Shown: positions 45,403-56,692, counted from the first letter of the stretch. The stretch is 64,000 nucleotides of DNA from Motiliproteus sediminis (GCF_017912535.1 NZ_JAERQK010000003.1:248001-312000); one strand, 5' to 3'. Made by a program: numbers and translations. Notes: generated by a model not told the origin, from the letters alone.

Positions 45403-45523
45403 GTATCAGAAATATTAATTTTATTTTATATCTGGCGCTCGGGTATTGTTTTGCTAACTGAAGAACCGACTCTGATGGTCGGAAATAAGAATGCACACCC
45501 TGAACAGGGACAGGAGCATCGCG

Positions 45524-45775
45524 ATGGAAAACAACGATCTGATCTCACAAGGGTTGACCCTGATGGTGTTCGGGATGGGCTTTGTGTTCATCTTTCTGAC
45601 GCTGTTGGTGGGAGTTACCAACCTGATGTCGGTGCTGGTGACCCGTTATCTGCCCGAACCCGAAGTAGTCCCCGCGGCCCCGAGGCGCGCCGCGCCGGCC
45701 GCGACGGACGAGGCGCAGCTGCTGGCCGTGATCTCGGCGGCGGTGCATCAGTATCGACAACGTCATCGCAAGTAG
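45524..45775 (+). CDS. oadG: Oxaloacetate decarboxylase gamma subunit
   Basis: An 83-residue protein with one N-terminal membrane helix (LISQGLTLMVFGMGFVFIFLTLLVGV) and a Pro/Ala/Arg-rich linker (PEPEVVPAAPRRAAPAA), ending in a His/Arg-rich tail (HQYRQRHRK). In the complex this tail binds zinc and links OadA to OadB. ATG 45524 has ACAGGAG ahead. It is first of oadGAB. Confidence 0.9.
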   Translation: MENNDLISQGLTLMVFGMGFVFIFLTLLVGVTNLMSVLVTRYLPEPEVVPAAPRRAAPAATDEAQLLAVISAAVHQYRQRHRK

Positions 45776-45826
45776 GCGTGAACACCGATCAATAACAAAC
45801 AGATTTCCAGGATAAGGCACACCGAT

Positions 45827-47632
45827 ATGACCGATACAAAAAAACCGTTAGGCATTACCGATGTCGTACTGCGCGACGCGCACCAGTCTCTGTTTGCTAC
45901 CCGTATGCGGATCGACGATATGCTGCCGATCGCTGAAAAGCTGGACCAGGTTGGTTACTGGTCGCTGGAGACCTGGGGCGGCGCTACCTTTGACTCCTGT
46001 ATCCGTTTTATCGGTGAAGATCCCTGGGAGCGCATTCGTGAACTGAAAAAGGCGATGCCGAATACTCGCCACCAGATGCTGTTCCGGGCGCAGAATATAC
46101 TCGGCTACCGCCATTACGCCGATGATGTGGTAAAGAAGTTTGTCGAGCGCGCCAAAACTAACGGCGTTGATGTTTTCCGCGTGTTCGACGCGATGAATGA
46201 CGCGCGTAACCTCGAGACCGCACTGAAGGCGGTTAAAGAGTTCGAAGGCCACGCTCAGGGCACCATCTCCTACACCAAGAGCCGTGTTCACACCACCGAA
46301 ATGTGGGTCGATTACGCCAAGACCATCGAAGATATGGGTGCCGACTCCATCTGTATCAAGGATATGTCCGGCATTCTGACGCCGTACGATGCGTTCGACC
46401 TGGTTTCGCGCCTGAAGGCGCAGACCAACCTGGAGGTGCATCTGCACGCCCACGCCACCTCCGGCCTGTCTGACATGACTATCCTCAAAGCGGCGGAGGC
46501 AGGCATCGATCGGGTTGATACCGCGATCTCCTCCATGTCGATGACCTACGGTCATAGTGCGACCGAATCTATTGTTGCCGCGCTGGCGGGTACCGATCGT
46601 GATACTGGTCTGAATCTGGAGCTGATCGAAGAGATCGCTGCTTATTTCCGTGAAGTGCGGAAAAAGTACGCCAAGTTCGAAGGGTCTCTGAAGGGTACCG
46701 ATTCGCGCATTCTGGTAGCTCAGGTGCCGGGTGGCATGCTGACCAACATGGAAAACCAGCTGAAAGAGCAGGGTGCGGCCGACAAGTTCGATGACGTACT
46801 CAAAGAAATTCCGCGGGTTCGTGAAGATCTGGGCCTGATTCCGCTGGTAACCCCGACGTCACAGATCGTTGGTACCCAGGCGGTGCTGAACGTGCTCACC
46901 GGTGAGCGTTACAAGAGCATCTCCAAGGAGACCGCCGGTATCCTCAAGGGGGAATACGGTGCGGCGCCTGCTCCTTTCAATGCGGAGCTGCAGGCGCGGG
47001 TTCTGGACGGTGGTGAAGCGATTACCTGTCGTCCGGCCGACCTGCTGGAGCCGGAGCTGGACAAACTGACTGACGAACTGCGCAAACTGGCGAAGGATAA
47101 AGATTTCCGCCTGCAAACCGGTGAGCGTGAAATCGACGACGTCCTGACCTACGCCCTGTTCCCGCAGATCGGGCTGAAGTTCCTTGAGAATCGTGGCGAT
47201 GCGTCTGCGTTCGAACCGGCGCCGACGCTGGAACAGGCCCAGGCGGCCCCGGCACCGGCCAAGAGCAGCAGCGGTGAAGATGTCTACACCGTCAACGTCA
47301 ATGGCCAGAGCTATGTGGTGCAGGTCACCGAGGGCGGCGATGTGACCGCTCTGGCTCCGGTAGGCGGCTCTGCTCCGGCTCCGACGGCATCCGCGGCGGC
47401 TGCGCCGGCAGCGACCGGTGGCGAGCCGGTGGCGGCGCCGCTGGCCGGCAACATCTGGAAAGTGCAGGTGCAGGCCGGTGATATGGTGCAGGAGGGTGAC
47501 GTGCTGGTGATTCTTGAGGCGATGAAGATGGAAACCGAAGTGCGGGCGGCCAAGTCCGGTACGGTTGGTTCCATCAGCGTCAAAGAAGGTGATGCGGTGA
47601 AGGTAGGGGATACCCTGCTGACGCTGGCGTAA
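45827..47632 (+). CDS. oadA: Oxaloacetate decarboxylase alpha subunit (biotin carboxyltransferase)
   Basis: A 601-residue protein. The N-terminal carboxyltransferase domain (about 1-290) has [34 protein letters not shown] and [12 protein letters not shown] (metal ligands). An Ala/Pro linker (about 460-530) leads to a biotinyl domain with EAMKMET, biotin on Lys567. It transfers CO2 from oxaloacetate to biotin. It could also serve as a pyruvate carboxylase B-subunit homologue, but oadG and oadB flanking it settle the assignment. Confidence 0.95.
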   Translation: MTDTKKPLGITDVVLRDAHQSLFATRMRIDDMLPIAEKLDQVGYWSLETWGGATFDSCIRFIGEDPWERIRELKKAMPNTRHQMLFRAQNILGYRHYADDVVKKFVERAKTNGVDVFRVFDAMNDARNLETALKAVKEFEGHAQGTISYTKSRVHTTEMWVDYAKTIEDMGADSICIKDMSGILTPYDAFDLVSRLKAQTNLEVHLHAHATSGLSDMTILKAAEAGIDRVDTAISSMSMTYGHSATESIVAALAGTDRDTGLNLELIEEIAAYFREVRKKYAKFEGSLKGTDSRILVAQVPGGMLTNMENQLKEQGAADKFDDVLKEIPRVREDLGLIPLVTPTSQIVGTQAVLNVLTGERYKSISKETAGILKGEYGAAPAPFNAELQARVLDGGEAITCRPADLLEPELDKLTDELRKLAKDKDFRLQTGEREIDDVLTYALFPQIGLKFLENRGDASAFEPAPTLEQAQAAPAPAKSSSGEDVYTVNVNGQSYVVQVTEGGDVTALAPVGGSAPAPTASAAAAPAATGGEPVAAPLAGNIWKVQVQAGDMVQEGDVLVILEAMKMETEVRAAKSGTVGSISVKEGDAVKVGDTLLTLA

Positions 47633-47644
47633 GGGCGCTTCCTT

Positions 47645-48946
47645 ATGGATAACGTAATCAAACTGTTCGTCAGCTCCGGCATCTACAATATGACGCTGGG
47701 GCAAGCGGTGATGATCGCTGTCGGTCTGGTGCTGCTGTTTCTGGCGATCAAGAAAAACTTCGAGCCGCTGCTGCTGGTGCCGATCGGTTTCGGTGGCATT
47801 ATGGCCAACATTCCCGAGGCGGGGCTGGCGTTCTCAGCGGTGGAAAACGCGCTGCATCTGGGAACGCCGGAGCTGGTTGGTTCGATTGCCCAGGCCGTAG
47901 GGCTGGACGCGGGTGCTGCTCTCAAGGCGATCAAGGAAGCCTATGCCAGTGCCGATGCGGCCGCCCACCTGCTGGCGGTGCAGACCGCAGCAGATGCGGG
48001 CTTCAACAACGGCATGTTGTACAACTTCTACACTGTGGCGATCGCCAGTGGTGCAGCGCCGCTGCTGATCTTCATGGGCGTGGGAGCGATGACCGACTTT
48101 GGTCCGCTGTTGGCGAACCCCAAGACCCTGTTTCTAGGGGCCGCGGCCCAGTTTGGTATCTTTGCCACGGTACTGGGTGCGGTGGGGTTGTCAGCGCTGG
48201 GTATTATGGATTTCACCATTCAGGATGCGGCCGCTATCGGCATCATCGGTGGTGCTGACGGGCCTACGGCTATCTATGTCGCCAGCTTGCTGGCGCCGCA
48301 CCTGCTGGGTGCGATCGCGGTGGCTGCCTACTCCTACATGGCACTGGTGCCGATGATCCAGCCACCGATCATGCGTGCGCTGACCACGGCGGATGAGCGC
48401 AAGATCGCCATGACCCAGCTGCGCCATGTGAGCAAGACCGAGAAGATCTTCTTCCCGATCCTGCTGCTGATTCTGGTAGCGCTGCTGCTGCCTGACGCGG
48501 CACCGCTGCTGGGGATGTTCTGCTTTGGTAACCTGATGCGCGAGTGCGGGGTGGTTGACCGCCTCAGTGATACCGCCCAGAACGCGTTGATTAATATCGT
48601 TACCATTTTTCTTGGCCTGTCGGTCGGCTCCAAGCTGAGCGCAGACAAGTTCCTTGACCTGAACACTCTGGGCATTCTGGCGCTGGGTATCGTTGCTTTC
48701 GGGATCGGTACTGCGGCTGGTGTATTGATGGCCAAGCTGATGAACAAGGTAAGCAAGCACCCTATCAACCCCTTGATCGGTTCAGCCGGAGTGTCCGCAG
48801 TGCCCATGGCGGCGCGGGTGTCCAATAAAATTGGCCTGGAAGCGAATCCGCAGAACTTTCTGCTGATGCACGCAATGGGACCTAATGTCGCTGGTGTTAT
48901 CGGCTCGGCGGTAGCGGCAGGGGTGATGATCAAGTTCGTGGGTTAG
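47645..48946 (+). CDS. oadB: Oxaloacetate decarboxylase beta subunit (sodium pump)
   Basis: A 433-residue, very hydrophobic protein with about nine membrane segments. [20 protein letters not shown] contains the Asp essential for sodium transport and carboxybiotin decarboxylation in Klebsiella. [32 protein letters not shown] is also typical. It couples decarboxylation to sodium export. It follows oadA by 12 bp and is closed by a strong terminator. Confidence 0.96.
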   Translation: MDNVIKLFVSSGIYNMTLGQAVMIAVGLVLLFLAIKKNFEPLLLVPIGFGGIMANIPEAGLAFSAVENALHLGTPELVGSIAQAVGLDAGAALKAIKEAYASADAAAHLLAVQTAADAGFNNGMLYNFYTVAIASGAAPLLIFMGVGAMTDFGPLLANPKTLFLGAAAQFGIFATVLGAVGLSALGIMDFTIQDAAAIGIIGGADGPTAIYVASLLAPHLLGAIAVAAYSYMALVPMIQPPIMRALTTADERKIAMTQLRHVSKTEKIFFPILLLILVALLLPDAAPLLGMFCFGNLMRECGVVDRLSDTAQNALINIVTIFLGLSVGSKLSADKFLDLNTLGILALGIVAFGIGTAAGVLMAKLMNKVSKHPINPLIGSAGVSAVPMAARVSNKIGLEANPQNFLLMHAMGPNVAGVIGSAVAAGVMIKFVG

Positions 48947-48975
48947 CGGTTTCCCTTTCGCGATTCACACTCTTT

Positions 48976-48999
48976 GGGGGCCTTTGGCCCCCTTTTTTT
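48976..48999 (+). terminator. Rho-independent terminator after oadB
   Basis: GGGGGCC-TTT-GGCCCCC forms a 7-bp GC stem directly followed by seven T (48993-48999), a textbook intrinsic terminator about 30 bp after the oadB stop. Confidence 0.92.
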
Positions 49000-49026
49000 G
49001 TTCAGTCTTCGGTAAATCAGCAATTT

Positions 49027-49054
49027 TTGACAATAAATAGTGGTTATATTCAAT
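49027..49054 (+). promoter_or_regulatory. Candidate promoter for the RND efflux operon
   Basis: A consensus TTGACA (49027-49032) is followed after 16 bases by TTCAAT (49049-49054), with AT-rich DNA around it. It lies about 100 bp upstream of the adaptor gene ATG. Confidence 0.45.
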
Positions 49055-49155
49055 AAGCTGCGTGGTTAATTTTCTCTTTACTTAACAGTGCGTATCGTGG
49101 CGCTCCGGCTATGCTTAACCAAGTTTGCTAAGTATCTGTATATAAGGAGATCAAC

Positions 49156-50289
49156 ATGTCACGCCTGCCGTCTTGGATGGGATGTGCCTTACTCACTTTC
49201 TTGGCGGGATGTGATCAAGCACCTCCACCCGCACCGCCAGCGAAGCCCGCCGTGGTGGTCACCACCGTAGGCTATGACATGGTAACCCCCAATGCCGAGT
49301 TTGTTGGCCGTACTCAGGCGTCGGAGGACGTCAAACTGCAGGCCCAGGTCAGTGGTCCGTTGCTGCGTCGGGATTTCAAGGAGGGTGATCAGGTCGAGAA
49401 GGGCCAGCTGCTGTTCGAGATAGACCCAGCGCCATTCAAGGCGGCGCTGTCGCAGCAGCAGGCGATTCTTACTCAGGCCCGGGCGGCGTTGTCGGTGGCC
49501 GAGCGGAACTACAACCGCGGCAAACAGCTGCATCCGCAGGGTATGATTTCAGATAGCGACATGGATCAGTTGACCTCCAACAAGGATCAGGCAGCGGCCA
49601 AAGTGGTGCAGGCGCAGTCGGCGGTCGACGCCGCCCAGCTGCAACTGGATTACACCCGTATCGAAGCTCCGATCAGTGGTCGTATCTCCGCCTCGCTGGT
49701 ATCCATCGGTGATTTGATCTCTCCCCAGGTCACGTTGGCCACTCTGGTGCAGCTCGATCCCATGTGGGTCAACTTTCAGGCCAGCGAGCAGCAGGTGGCC
49801 AATGCGCGGCAGGCGCGCCTTGACGACAGTCAGAAGCCCACTCTCGACACCTTCGATTTGAGACTGCTGATGCCCAACGGTAACCCCTATGAGCGCGGTG
49901 GTTCGATTGAGTTTGTCGATAACCGAGTTGATTCGCGTACCGGAACCATCAACCTGCGCGCCAGTTTTCCCAATCCGGACGGCCTGTTGTTGCCGGGTAT
50001 GTATGTGACCGTCACGGTATCGGTACCAACGGAACAACAGGTCATTCTGATTCCCCAGGCCTCGGTGCAGGAGGATCAGCAAGGCCGCTTTGTGATGGTG
50101 GTGGGCGATGGCAATAAGGTCGTCAAGCGCCTGGTCACGCTGGGCGATCGATACGGTGTGGAGTGGCAGGTTGTGGAAGGGCTGCAGGAGGGGGAGCGCA
50201 TCGTGGTTGAAGGGTTGCAGAAGATACGCGCCGGTATCGAAGTGCAGGCGACGGAGCAGACCATCGAACCGTTTCAGGCCAATCAATAA
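49156..50289 (+). CDS. RND efflux periplasmic adaptor (membrane fusion) lipoprotein
   Basis: A 377-residue AcrA/MexA-type adaptor. The lipobox TFLAGC (Cys19) anchors it to the inner membrane. Lipoyl-like halves (LKLQAQVSGPLLRRDFKEGDQVEKGQLLFEIDPAPF and DYTRIEAPISGRIS) flank a coiled-coil hairpin (about 95-160), followed by the beta-barrel and membrane-proximal domains with LLPGMYVTVTV. It starts with AAGGAG ahead and is 12 bp upstream of the pump gene. Confidence 0.93.
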   Translation: MSRLPSWMGCALLTFLAGCDQAPPPAPPAKPAVVVTTVGYDMVTPNAEFVGRTQASEDVKLQAQVSGPLLRRDFKEGDQVEKGQLLFEIDPAPFKAALSQQQAILTQARAALSVAERNYNRGKQLHPQGMISDSDMDQLTSNKDQAAAKVVQAQSAVDAAQLQLDYTRIEAPISGRISASLVSIGDLISPQVTLATLVQLDPMWVNFQASEQQVANARQARLDDSQKPTLDTFDLRLLMPNGNPYERGGSIEFVDNRVDSRTGTINLRASFPNPDGLLLPGMYVTVTVSVPTEQQVILIPQASVQEDQQGRFVMVVGDGNKVVKRLVTLGDRYGVEWQVVEGLQEGERIVVEGLQKIRAGIEVQATEQTIEPFQANQ

Positions 50290-50301
50290 GAGGGCGGTTC
50301 G

Positions 50302-53300
50302 ATGATCAGCAAGTTCTTTGTCTTCAGGCCCAAGTTTGCCTTTGTTATCTCCATCGTTCTGACCCTGGTCGGCGCGATTGCGATTCCGCTGCTGCCGGTG
50401 GCCGAGTTTCCCGAAGTGTCACCGCCCCAGGTGAGCGTTACCACCAGCTATCCCGGGGCCAGCGCCGAGGTGTTGCAGGAAACCGTGGCACAGGTCATCG
50501 AGGCCGAGGTCAACGGAGTCGATGACATGCTCTATATGTCATCGAAAACCTCCAATGACGGTGCCTATTCGCTGACGGTTACCTTCGATGTAGGCACCGA
50601 TAGCGACCAGGCACAGGTTAACGTGCAGAACCGGGTACAGCAGGCTGTGCCCCGGTTACCGGCAATCGTGAACCAGCAGGGGGTCCGGGTTAAGAAGCAG
50701 AGCCCCAACTTTGTCATGATCGTCAATCTGGTTTCGACCAACGACAATATCGATGGCCTGTTTCTGGCCAACTACGCCGGTATTTACGTCAAGGATGAGC
50801 TGGCGCGGATCAATGGTGTATCTGATGTATCGGTGATCGGCGCAATGGACTACGCCATGAGGATCTGGCTGGATCCGGACCGTCTGGCGAGTTTATCGGT
50901 GACCGCGCAGGATGTGATCGCGGCGCTGCAGGAGCAGAATATTCAGGTGGCTGCCGGGCGCATTGGTGCCGCACCGGTGGACCCCGATCAGCAGTTTCAA
51001 TATACCCTCCAGGCCAAAGGGCGACTGACCAGCCCTGAAGAGTTTTCGGCGGTGGTGGTGCGTTCCAATAACGATGGCTCCAAGGTCGTGGTCGGCGATG
51101 TGGCTCGGGTGGAACTCGGTAGCCAGTCCTATGACTCGCAGGGCAAACTGGACAACAACCCCAGTGCGTTGGTCGCCATCTACCAGTCTCCGGACGCCAA
51201 TGCGCTGGAGGTGGCCAGCGATGTGCGTGCGACCATGGAGCGGTTGTCGCAAAGCTACCCGGACGGACTTGATCACCTGATTCTCTACGACACGACGGAG
51301 TTCGTTTCAGTGTCGATCAAAGAGGTGGTGGTTACGCTGTTGGTGGCGGTCGTGTTGGTTATCCTCACGGTGTATCTCTTTTTGCAGGATGTGCGTTCGA
51401 CCCTTATACCGTCGATCGCCATTCCGGTGTCGCTGATCGGAACATTCGCGGTGTTACTGGCGTCGGGCATGACCATCAATACGGTATCGCTGTTTGCCCT
51501 TATTCTGGCCATCGGTATCGTGGTGGATGATGCCATCGTGGTGGTAGAGAATGTCACCCGATTGATGGAAGAGGAGGGATTGTCACCCCGTGACGCAACG
51601 CTCAAGGCGATGGAAGAGGTAACCGGGCCGGTTATAGCCACGACTTTGGTGCTGCTGGCGGTATTTGCGCCGACGGCCTTTATGCCGGGAATTACCGGCC
51701 AGATGTACGCCCAGTTTTCGGTTACCATCTGTATCTCTGTGCTGATCTCGTCGGTCAATGCGCTGACTCTGTCACCGGCCCTGTGTGCCTCGTTGCTGAA
51801 AGTGCCAAAGAAGCACGAGAGCGGTTTTCATGCCTTGTTCAATCGCTACTTTAATGCGCTGACCCGCGGTTATACCAACTGGGTCAAGGCGTTGATCCGT
51901 CGTGCGCTGGTGGTTGGCGTTCTCTTTCTGGGGGCGTTGGGCGCCACCGGCTATCTGGCGAGTACTTTGCCGGGCGGCTTTGTCCCCGCCGAGGACAAGA
52001 AGGCGTTTCTGGTTGATCTGCAACTACCGGACGGAGCCAGCCTTAACCGGACCGAGGCGGTGATGAGGGAGTTGGTGGCGCGGACTCTGGATGAACCGGG
52101 AGTGACCAATGTGATTCACGCATCCGGTTTCTCGGTGTTGACCGGTTCGGTGGCGTCCAATGGCGGCCTGATGGTGGTGGTATTGGATAACTGGGAGCAG
52201 CGTGCTGCTCCCGAACTGACCGATAAGGCGATACTGGCGAAGCTGCAGCGGCTGTATAACCAGAATCCACAGGTCAGCGCCCGCGCCTTTACCCTGCCGC
52301 CCTTGCCCGGTGTTGGGGCAGTGGGCGGGTTGGAATATGTGCTGCAGGACACCGCCGGCAGATCGCCGCAGGAGTTGGCGGCGGTGATGCGGGCGGTGAT
52401 CCTCAAGGCCAACGAGCGCCCGGAGATCGCCTTTGCGTTCAGTAACTATCGTGCTGATGTTCCGCAGATGTTCATCGACCTGGACCGGGAGAAAGCCAAG
52501 GCGCTGGGAGTCCCGTTGACGGAGGTGTTCGGCACCCTGCAGACGATGTTGGGTGGCAGCTACGTCAACGACTTTAACCGCTTCGGCAAAGTGTTCCGGG
52601 TGATGGTTCAGGGGGAGGGCGAGTACCGTAACTCGGACAAGGATATTGCCCGTTTCTACGTTCGCAGCGCCGAAGGCGAGATGGTGCCGCTATCGACGTT
52701 GGTGCGGGTAACGCCGACCCTCGGGCCTGAGGTGCTGAATCGCTACAACCTATATAGTTCCGCCAATATCAACGCCATACCCGCGCCGGGCTTCAGCAGT
52801 GGTCAGGCGATCAAGGCGCTGGAGGAGGTCTCGGCCGAGGTGCTTCCCGAGGGCTACAGCTACAGCTGGACAGGCCAGACCTACCAAGAGATCAAAGCGG
52901 GTAATCTGGCACCGGTTATCTTCGGCCTGGCGCTGATCTTCACCTACCTGTTTCTGGTTGCCCAGTATGAAAGCTGGTCCATTCCGGTTGCGGTGATGCT
53001 GGCGGTGCCACTGGCCGTGCTGGGGGCGTTTCTCAACGTACTGGTGGCGGGTGCCGAAGTTAACCTTTATACCCAGATTGGGCTGGTACTGCTGATCGGC
53101 ATGGCGTCGAAGAACGCGATCCTGATCGTCGAGTTCGCCAAGCAGCAGCGGGAGGCGGGAATGGCGATCAAGGAAGCGGCGCTGGAGGCGGCGAGAATGC
53201 GTTTCCGTGCGGTACTGATGACGGCGTTCTCTTTTATTCTCGGCGTGCTGCCGTTGGTGATTGCCACCGGCGCCGGGGCTGAGAGCCGCAATTCGCTTGG

Positions 53301-53430
53301 TTATGCGGTGTTTGGGGGGATGATGGCCGCGGGTATCGTCGGTACCCTGCTGGTGCCCTATTTTTACGTGGTCATGCAGGGGCTGCGTGAGCGCTTCAAG
53401 GGTGGCGCAGCAACCGATAATAGCGGCTAG
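50302..53430 (+). CDS. RND-family multidrug efflux pump (AcrB/MexB type)
   Basis: A 1042-residue hydrophobe/amphiphile-efflux RND transporter, the normal length. N-terminal [40 protein letters not shown], the proton-relay [14 protein letters not shown] (two Asp in TM4) and the second relay [22 protein letters not shown] (Lys in TM10) are intact, as are porter-domain motifs such as [12 protein letters not shown]. It exports lipophilic drugs or dyes; substrate range is unknown. No outer-membrane factor gene follows, so it must use a TolC-like protein encoded elsewhere. Confidence 0.94.
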   Translation: MISKFFVFRPKFAFVISIVLTLVGAIAIPLLPVAEFPEVSPPQVSVTTSYPGASAEVLQETVAQVIEAEVNGVDDMLYMSSKTSNDGAYSLTVTFDVGTDSDQAQVNVQNRVQQAVPRLPAIVNQQGVRVKKQSPNFVMIVNLVSTNDNIDGLFLANYAGIYVKDELARINGVSDVSVIGAMDYAMRIWLDPDRLASLSVTAQDVIAALQEQNIQVAAGRIGAAPVDPDQQFQYTLQAKGRLTSPEEFSAVVVRSNNDGSKVVVGDVARVELGSQSYDSQGKLDNNPSALVAIYQSPDANALEVASDVRATMERLSQSYPDGLDHLILYDTTEFVSVSIKEVVVTLLVAVVLVILTVYLFLQDVRSTLIPSIAIPVSLIGTFAVLLASGMTINTVSLFALILAIGIVVDDAIVVVENVTRLMEEEGLSPRDATLKAMEEVTGPVIATTLVLLAVFAPTAFMPGITGQMYAQFSVTICISVLISSVNALTLSPALCASLLKVPKKHESGFHALFNRYFNALTRGYTNWVKALIRRALVVGVLFLGALGATGYLASTLPGGFVPAEDKKAFLVDLQLPDGASLNRTEAVMRELVARTLDEPGVTNVIHASGFSVLTGSVASNGGLMVVVLDNWEQRAAPELTDKAILAKLQRLYNQNPQVSARAFTLPPLPGVGAVGGLEYVLQDTAGRSPQELAAVMRAVILKANERPEIAFAFSNYRADVPQMFIDLDREKAKALGVPLTEVFGTLQTMLGGSYVNDFNRFGKVFRVMVQGEGEYRNSDKDIARFYVRSAEGEMVPLSTLVRVTPTLGPEVLNRYNLYSSANINAIPAPGFSSGQAIKALEEVSAEVLPEGYSYSWTGQTYQEIKAGNLAPVIFGLALIFTYLFLVAQYESWSIPVAVMLAVPLAVLGAFLNVLVAGAEVNLYTQIGLVLLIGMASKNAILIVEFAKQQREAGMAIKEAALEAARMRFRAVLMTAFSFILGVLPLVIATGAGAESRNSLGYAVFGGMMAAGIVGTLLVPYFYVVMQGLRERFKGGAATDNSG

Positions 53431-53459
53431 AGTCAGCGCCGCTGATTCAGTACACTGGC

Positions 53460-53486
53460 AACGGCAACCTTCGGGTTGCCGTTTTT
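53460..53486 (+). terminator. Rho-independent terminator after the RND pump gene
   Basis: AACGGCAACC-TTCG-GGTTGCCGTT is a perfect 10-bp stem with a stable TTCG tetraloop, followed by a T-run, 30 bp after the pump stop. It separates the pump from the LysR gene. Confidence 0.92.
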
Positions 53487-53504
53487 CTTCGTTGAGGACC
53501 CCGC

Positions 53505-54440
53505 ATGAAAATGACCCTGCGCCAGCTGTCGCTGTTTCAGTGTGTTGCCCGTCACATGAGCTTTACCAAGGCGGCGGAAGAGATGCACCTGACCCAGCCG
53601 GCGGTCAGCATCCAGCTCAAACAGCTGGAGGAACATGTGGGAATGCCGTTGTTTGAGCAGGTGGGGAAGAAGCTTTTTTTGACCAACGCCGGGCGGGAAC
53701 TGCAGCATTCCTGCGAAGATATCTTCTCCCGCCTGGATAATCTCGAAATGGCGCTGACCCAGATGAAGGGAGTGATGCACGGTAGTTTGCGGATCGCCTC
53801 GGTCAGCAGCGCCAAGTATTTCGTTCCGCATCTGCTGGGCGATTTTCATCGCCAGTATCCGGAGATTACCCTCAGTTTGCAGGTCAACAACCGTGGGCAG
53901 ATATTGCGCCGGCTGATGAACAATGAAGACGACCTGGCTCTGATGGCGCAGGTACCGGACGATATGAAACTGTGCAGTTATCCCATCATCGATAACCCGA
54001 TGATCGCCATTGCACCACCGGATCATCCGCTGGTGGGCAAAAAAGCGCTGCCGCCGAGCGTGTTGCAGGAGGAGTGTTTTCTAATGCGCGAAGAGGGGTC
54101 CGGCTCGCGCAAAGCGATCGAAGATCACTTTCGGCACAACGGTATCGAACTCAATCAGACCATGGAACTCGGTAGCAGTGAAACCATCAAGCAGGGGGTG
54201 ATGGCCGGCTTGGGGTTGTCGGTGTTGTCGCGTCACAGCGTGGCGCTGGAACTGGCCACCGGCTGCCTGGTGGCGCTGGACGTAGAAACTTTACCGATTC
54301 TCTGGACCTGGTGCTTGGTACATCATCAGGAGAAGAAACTGTCGCCGGCGGCGCAGGCGTTTCTCGACCACGTACTAACCCATCGTGAACAGGTTAAGGT
54401 GCTGATCGATAACCTGTTTCTGGATGCATCACTGCACTAG
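53505..54440 (+). CDS. LysR-family transcriptional regulator, CbbR-like
   Basis: A 311-residue LysR protein. The helix-turn-helix is VARHMSFTKAAEEMHLTQPAVSIQLKQLEEHVGMPLFEQ (about 10-50). The effector domain includes GSLRIASVSSAKYFVPHLLGDFHRQYPEITLSLQVNN and MREEGSGSRKAIEDHF, features shared with CbbR-type regulators, but no carbon-fixation genes are near. Terminator and own spacing suggest independent transcription; target unknown. Confidence 0.88.
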   Translation: MKMTLRQLSLFQCVARHMSFTKAAEEMHLTQPAVSIQLKQLEEHVGMPLFEQVGKKLFLTNAGRELQHSCEDIFSRLDNLEMALTQMKGVMHGSLRIASVSSAKYFVPHLLGDFHRQYPEITLSLQVNNRGQILRRLMNNEDDLALMAQVPDDMKLCSYPIIDNPMIAIAPPDHPLVGKKALPPSVLQEECFLMREEGSGSRKAIEDHFRHNGIELNQTMELGSSETIKQGVMAGLGLSVLSRHSVALELATGCLVALDVETLPILWTWCLVHHQEKKLSPAAQAFLDHVLTHREQVKVLIDNLFLDASLH

Positions 54441-54510
54441 TTGGGCAAGGGGTTCTGGTGCGAGTGTGAGGTTGTACCCTGCTGCCGGTGGCCTTGCCGA
54501 AACAGCGGCT

Positions 54511-54975
54511 TCAGCCGGGTTTGAAACCGCTATCTTCAATCAGGTTGTCGCCTGATGCGGCATCACGTGCCAGATCGTCCACCCGCTCATTTTCAGGGTG
54601 GCCACTGTGACCCTTGACCCAACGCCAATCGATATCGTGCTGCCGGGTGGCGGCGTCCAGGCGTTGCCAGAGGTCGACATTTTTCACCGGTTGCTTATTG
54701 GCGGTCTTCCAGCCTTTGCGTTTCCAGCCTTGAATCCATTGAGTGATGCCCTGACGCACGTACTGGCTGTCAGTGGTCAGGATCACTTTGCAAGGCTCGG
54801 TTAGCGCTTCCAGAGCGGCGATGGCGGCCATCAACTCCATGCGGTTGTTGGTGGTCAGACGATAGCCTTGACTGAGTTCCTTGTGATGCTTGCCAAAAAG
54901 GAGCAGTGCGCCGTAGCCGCCGGGGCCGGGATTACCGAGGCATGAACCATCGGTGTATGCGGTAATCTGTTTCAA
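54511..54975 (-). CDS. rnhA: Ribonuclease HI
   Basis: A 154-residue RNase HI, close to E. coli's 155. All four acidic active-site residues are seen: [38 protein letters not shown] and ENERVDDLA. The open frame extends to 55092 across dnaQ's start, but the family N-terminus begins at [10 protein letters not shown], so TTG 54975 is the likely start. It degrades RNA in RNA-DNA hybrids. It is divergent from dnaQ, the classic arrangement. Confidence 0.93.
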   Translation of the reverse strand: MKQITAYTDGSCLGNPGPGGYGALLLFGKHHKELSQGYRLTTNNRMELMAAIAALEALTEPCKVILTTDSQYVRQGITQWIQGWKRKGWKTANKQPVKNVDLWQRLDAATRQHDIDWRWVKGHSGHPENERVDDLARDAASGDNLIEDSGFKPG

Positions 54976-55093
54976 AACGGGTCGATCTATCCAGTGTGTG
55001 AGGGGCCATTGTAGTGAGTCGGGCTGTGATAAGATAGGCCGCGTTAGGGTTCCTTCGACCCCGTCGTTAATTGAGAGCGAGTTCAGAAACACT

Positions 55094-55801
55094 ATGCGTC
55101 AGATCGTCCTGGATACGGAAACCACCGGTATTGAACCGTCCGAAGGTCACCGCATTATCGAGATCGGTTGTGTCGAGATGATCAACCGTAAGCTGACCGG
55201 GCGTACCTACCACCGCTACATTCGTCCGGAGCGCGAGATTGACGCCGAGGCGATCGAAGTACACGGCATCACCAACGATTTTCTCGCCGACAAGCCGCTG
55301 TTCCATGAGGTAATGGAGGAGTTCAAGGCGTTTATCGCCGGGGGGGAGTTGATCATCCACAACGCGCCGTTTGACGTTGGCTTTATCAACCACGAGTTTG
55401 CATTGGCCGGCCCTGATAACGGCCGGGTAGAAGATATCTGCACCGTCCTTGATACCTTGGTGATGGCGCGACAGATGTTTCCGGGACAGAAGAACAACCT
55501 GGATGCCCTGTGCAAGCGCTTCTTTATTGATAACTCGCAGCGTACTCTTCACGGGGCGTTGCTCGACTCCGAGATCCTCGCCGACGTTTACCTGATGATG
55601 ACCGGCGGCCAGACCAGCTTGTCGCTGGGCGCCGGCGCTGACGGCAGTGATGCACCGACGCCGATTCGGCGCGTCGCTCCCGGTCAGTTCCAACTGCAGG
55701 TGATCAACGCTACCGCCGAGGAACAAGCGGCCCATGAGGCGATGCTGGATCGCATCGACAAGAAGAGCGGTGGTAGCGTCTGGCGCGGCGCAAGCCACTG
55801 A
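55094..55801 (+). CDS. dnaQ: DNA polymerase III epsilon subunit (proofreading exonuclease)
   Basis: A 235-residue DEDDh exonuclease. Motifs: [12 protein letters not shown] (Asp7, Glu9), [23 protein letters not shown] and [15 protein letters not shown] (His and Asp). The C-terminal tail ends [22 protein letters not shown], the region that binds the alpha subunit. The frame is open to 54953 but only ATG 55094 gives the family N-terminus. It is 118 bp from rnhA, sharing a divergent promoter region. Confidence 0.95.
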   Translation: MRQIVLDTETTGIEPSEGHRIIEIGCVEMINRKLTGRTYHRYIRPEREIDAEAIEVHGITNDFLADKPLFHEVMEEFKAFIAGGELIIHNAPFDVGFINHEFALAGPDNGRVEDICTVLDTLVMARQMFPGQKNNLDALCKRFFIDNSQRTLHGALLDSEILADVYLMMTGGQTSLSLGAGADGSDAPTPIRRVAPGQFQLQVINATAEEQAAHEAMLDRIDKKSGGSVWRGASH

Positions 55802-55831
55802 TCAACCATCGCCCGGTCAGAGGATGACTAC

Positions 55832-56665
55832 GTGAACTCAACTGTGAACCTGCGCGTTGCCTTTGCCACGCCTCATAACCCCTGTGCGGAATTTGCCATC
55901 GGTCTGAATCCTGCCCGCGCCACCGAAGCACAGATGATCCAGTGTCTGTCGCAGGGTGTCCTGTACGAACAGTTCACCAGTTGGGTGGTGATCAGCTTGT
56001 TGCGACCCGGTGATATTGCAGTGGATGTGGGCGCCCATGTGGGCTTCTACACCCTGTTGATGCGCAGCCTGGTGGGGGCAAGCGGCGCGGTGAGGGCGGC
56101 CGAGCCAGAGCGGGATAGTTACATGGCGCTGCTGGGTAACATGGCACGCAACGGCTTCGGCGATATCGCCACCATTCCCAGCGCCATCAGCGACCGTGCG
56201 GGTCGGGCGGCGTTTGTGCAGGATACCAACAACGAGGGCGAATCCAGGCTGGCGACGCTGGCTGATAGCAGCTCGCTCCGGGTCACCACCACTACTTTGG
56301 ACCAGTGGCTGCAGGATCTTCCCCGTCCTGCGCGGTTGCTCAAGCTGGACGCCGAAGGGTGCGAACTGCACATTTTGAACGGCGCCACCGAGTTCTTCGC
56401 ACGTCAGGCTCCGGGGGCGGTTATCTGTGAAATAAACCCTACGGCGCTGAACCGTTACGGGGCATCAAGCGATGGGCTACGGCTACGATTCCGTGAGTGG
56501 GGGTACAGCTGCTACCTGATCAATGTGGCTGCCAAGGGCCGCTATGATCTTTGCGATGGCGCGATCCTTAAACCGCTGCTGGACGATGAACGCGTCGATA
56601 CCAATGCGGTTTACAATCTGCTTTTCTGCAGCCCTGGTGTGGTGCCGGCCGGGTTGGGTGTCTAG
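55832..56665 (+). CDS. FkbM-family methyltransferase
   Basis: A 277-residue SAM-dependent O-methyltransferase. The FkbM core is LRPGDIAVDVGAHVGFYTLLM (motif I), AAEPERDSYMALLGNMARNG, TTTLDQWL and LLKLDAEGCELHILNGA. It starts at GTG 55832 with GAGGA ahead, 30 bp after dnaQ. Family members methylate antibiotics or polysaccharides; here the substrate is unknown. Confidence 0.88.
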   Translation: MNSTVNLRVAFATPHNPCAEFAIGLNPARATEAQMIQCLSQGVLYEQFTSWVVISLLRPGDIAVDVGAHVGFYTLLMRSLVGASGAVRAAEPERDSYMALLGNMARNGFGDIATIPSAISDRAGRAAFVQDTNNEGESRLATLADSSSLRVTTTTLDQWLQDLPRPARLLKLDAEGCELHILNGATEFFARQAPGAVICEINPTALNRYGASSDGLRLRFREWGYSCYLINVAAKGRYDLCDGAILKPLLDDERVDTNAVYNLLFCSPGVVPAGLGV

Positions 56666-56692
56666 ACCCGGCCGCACCCTGGTTCCCGCCTT

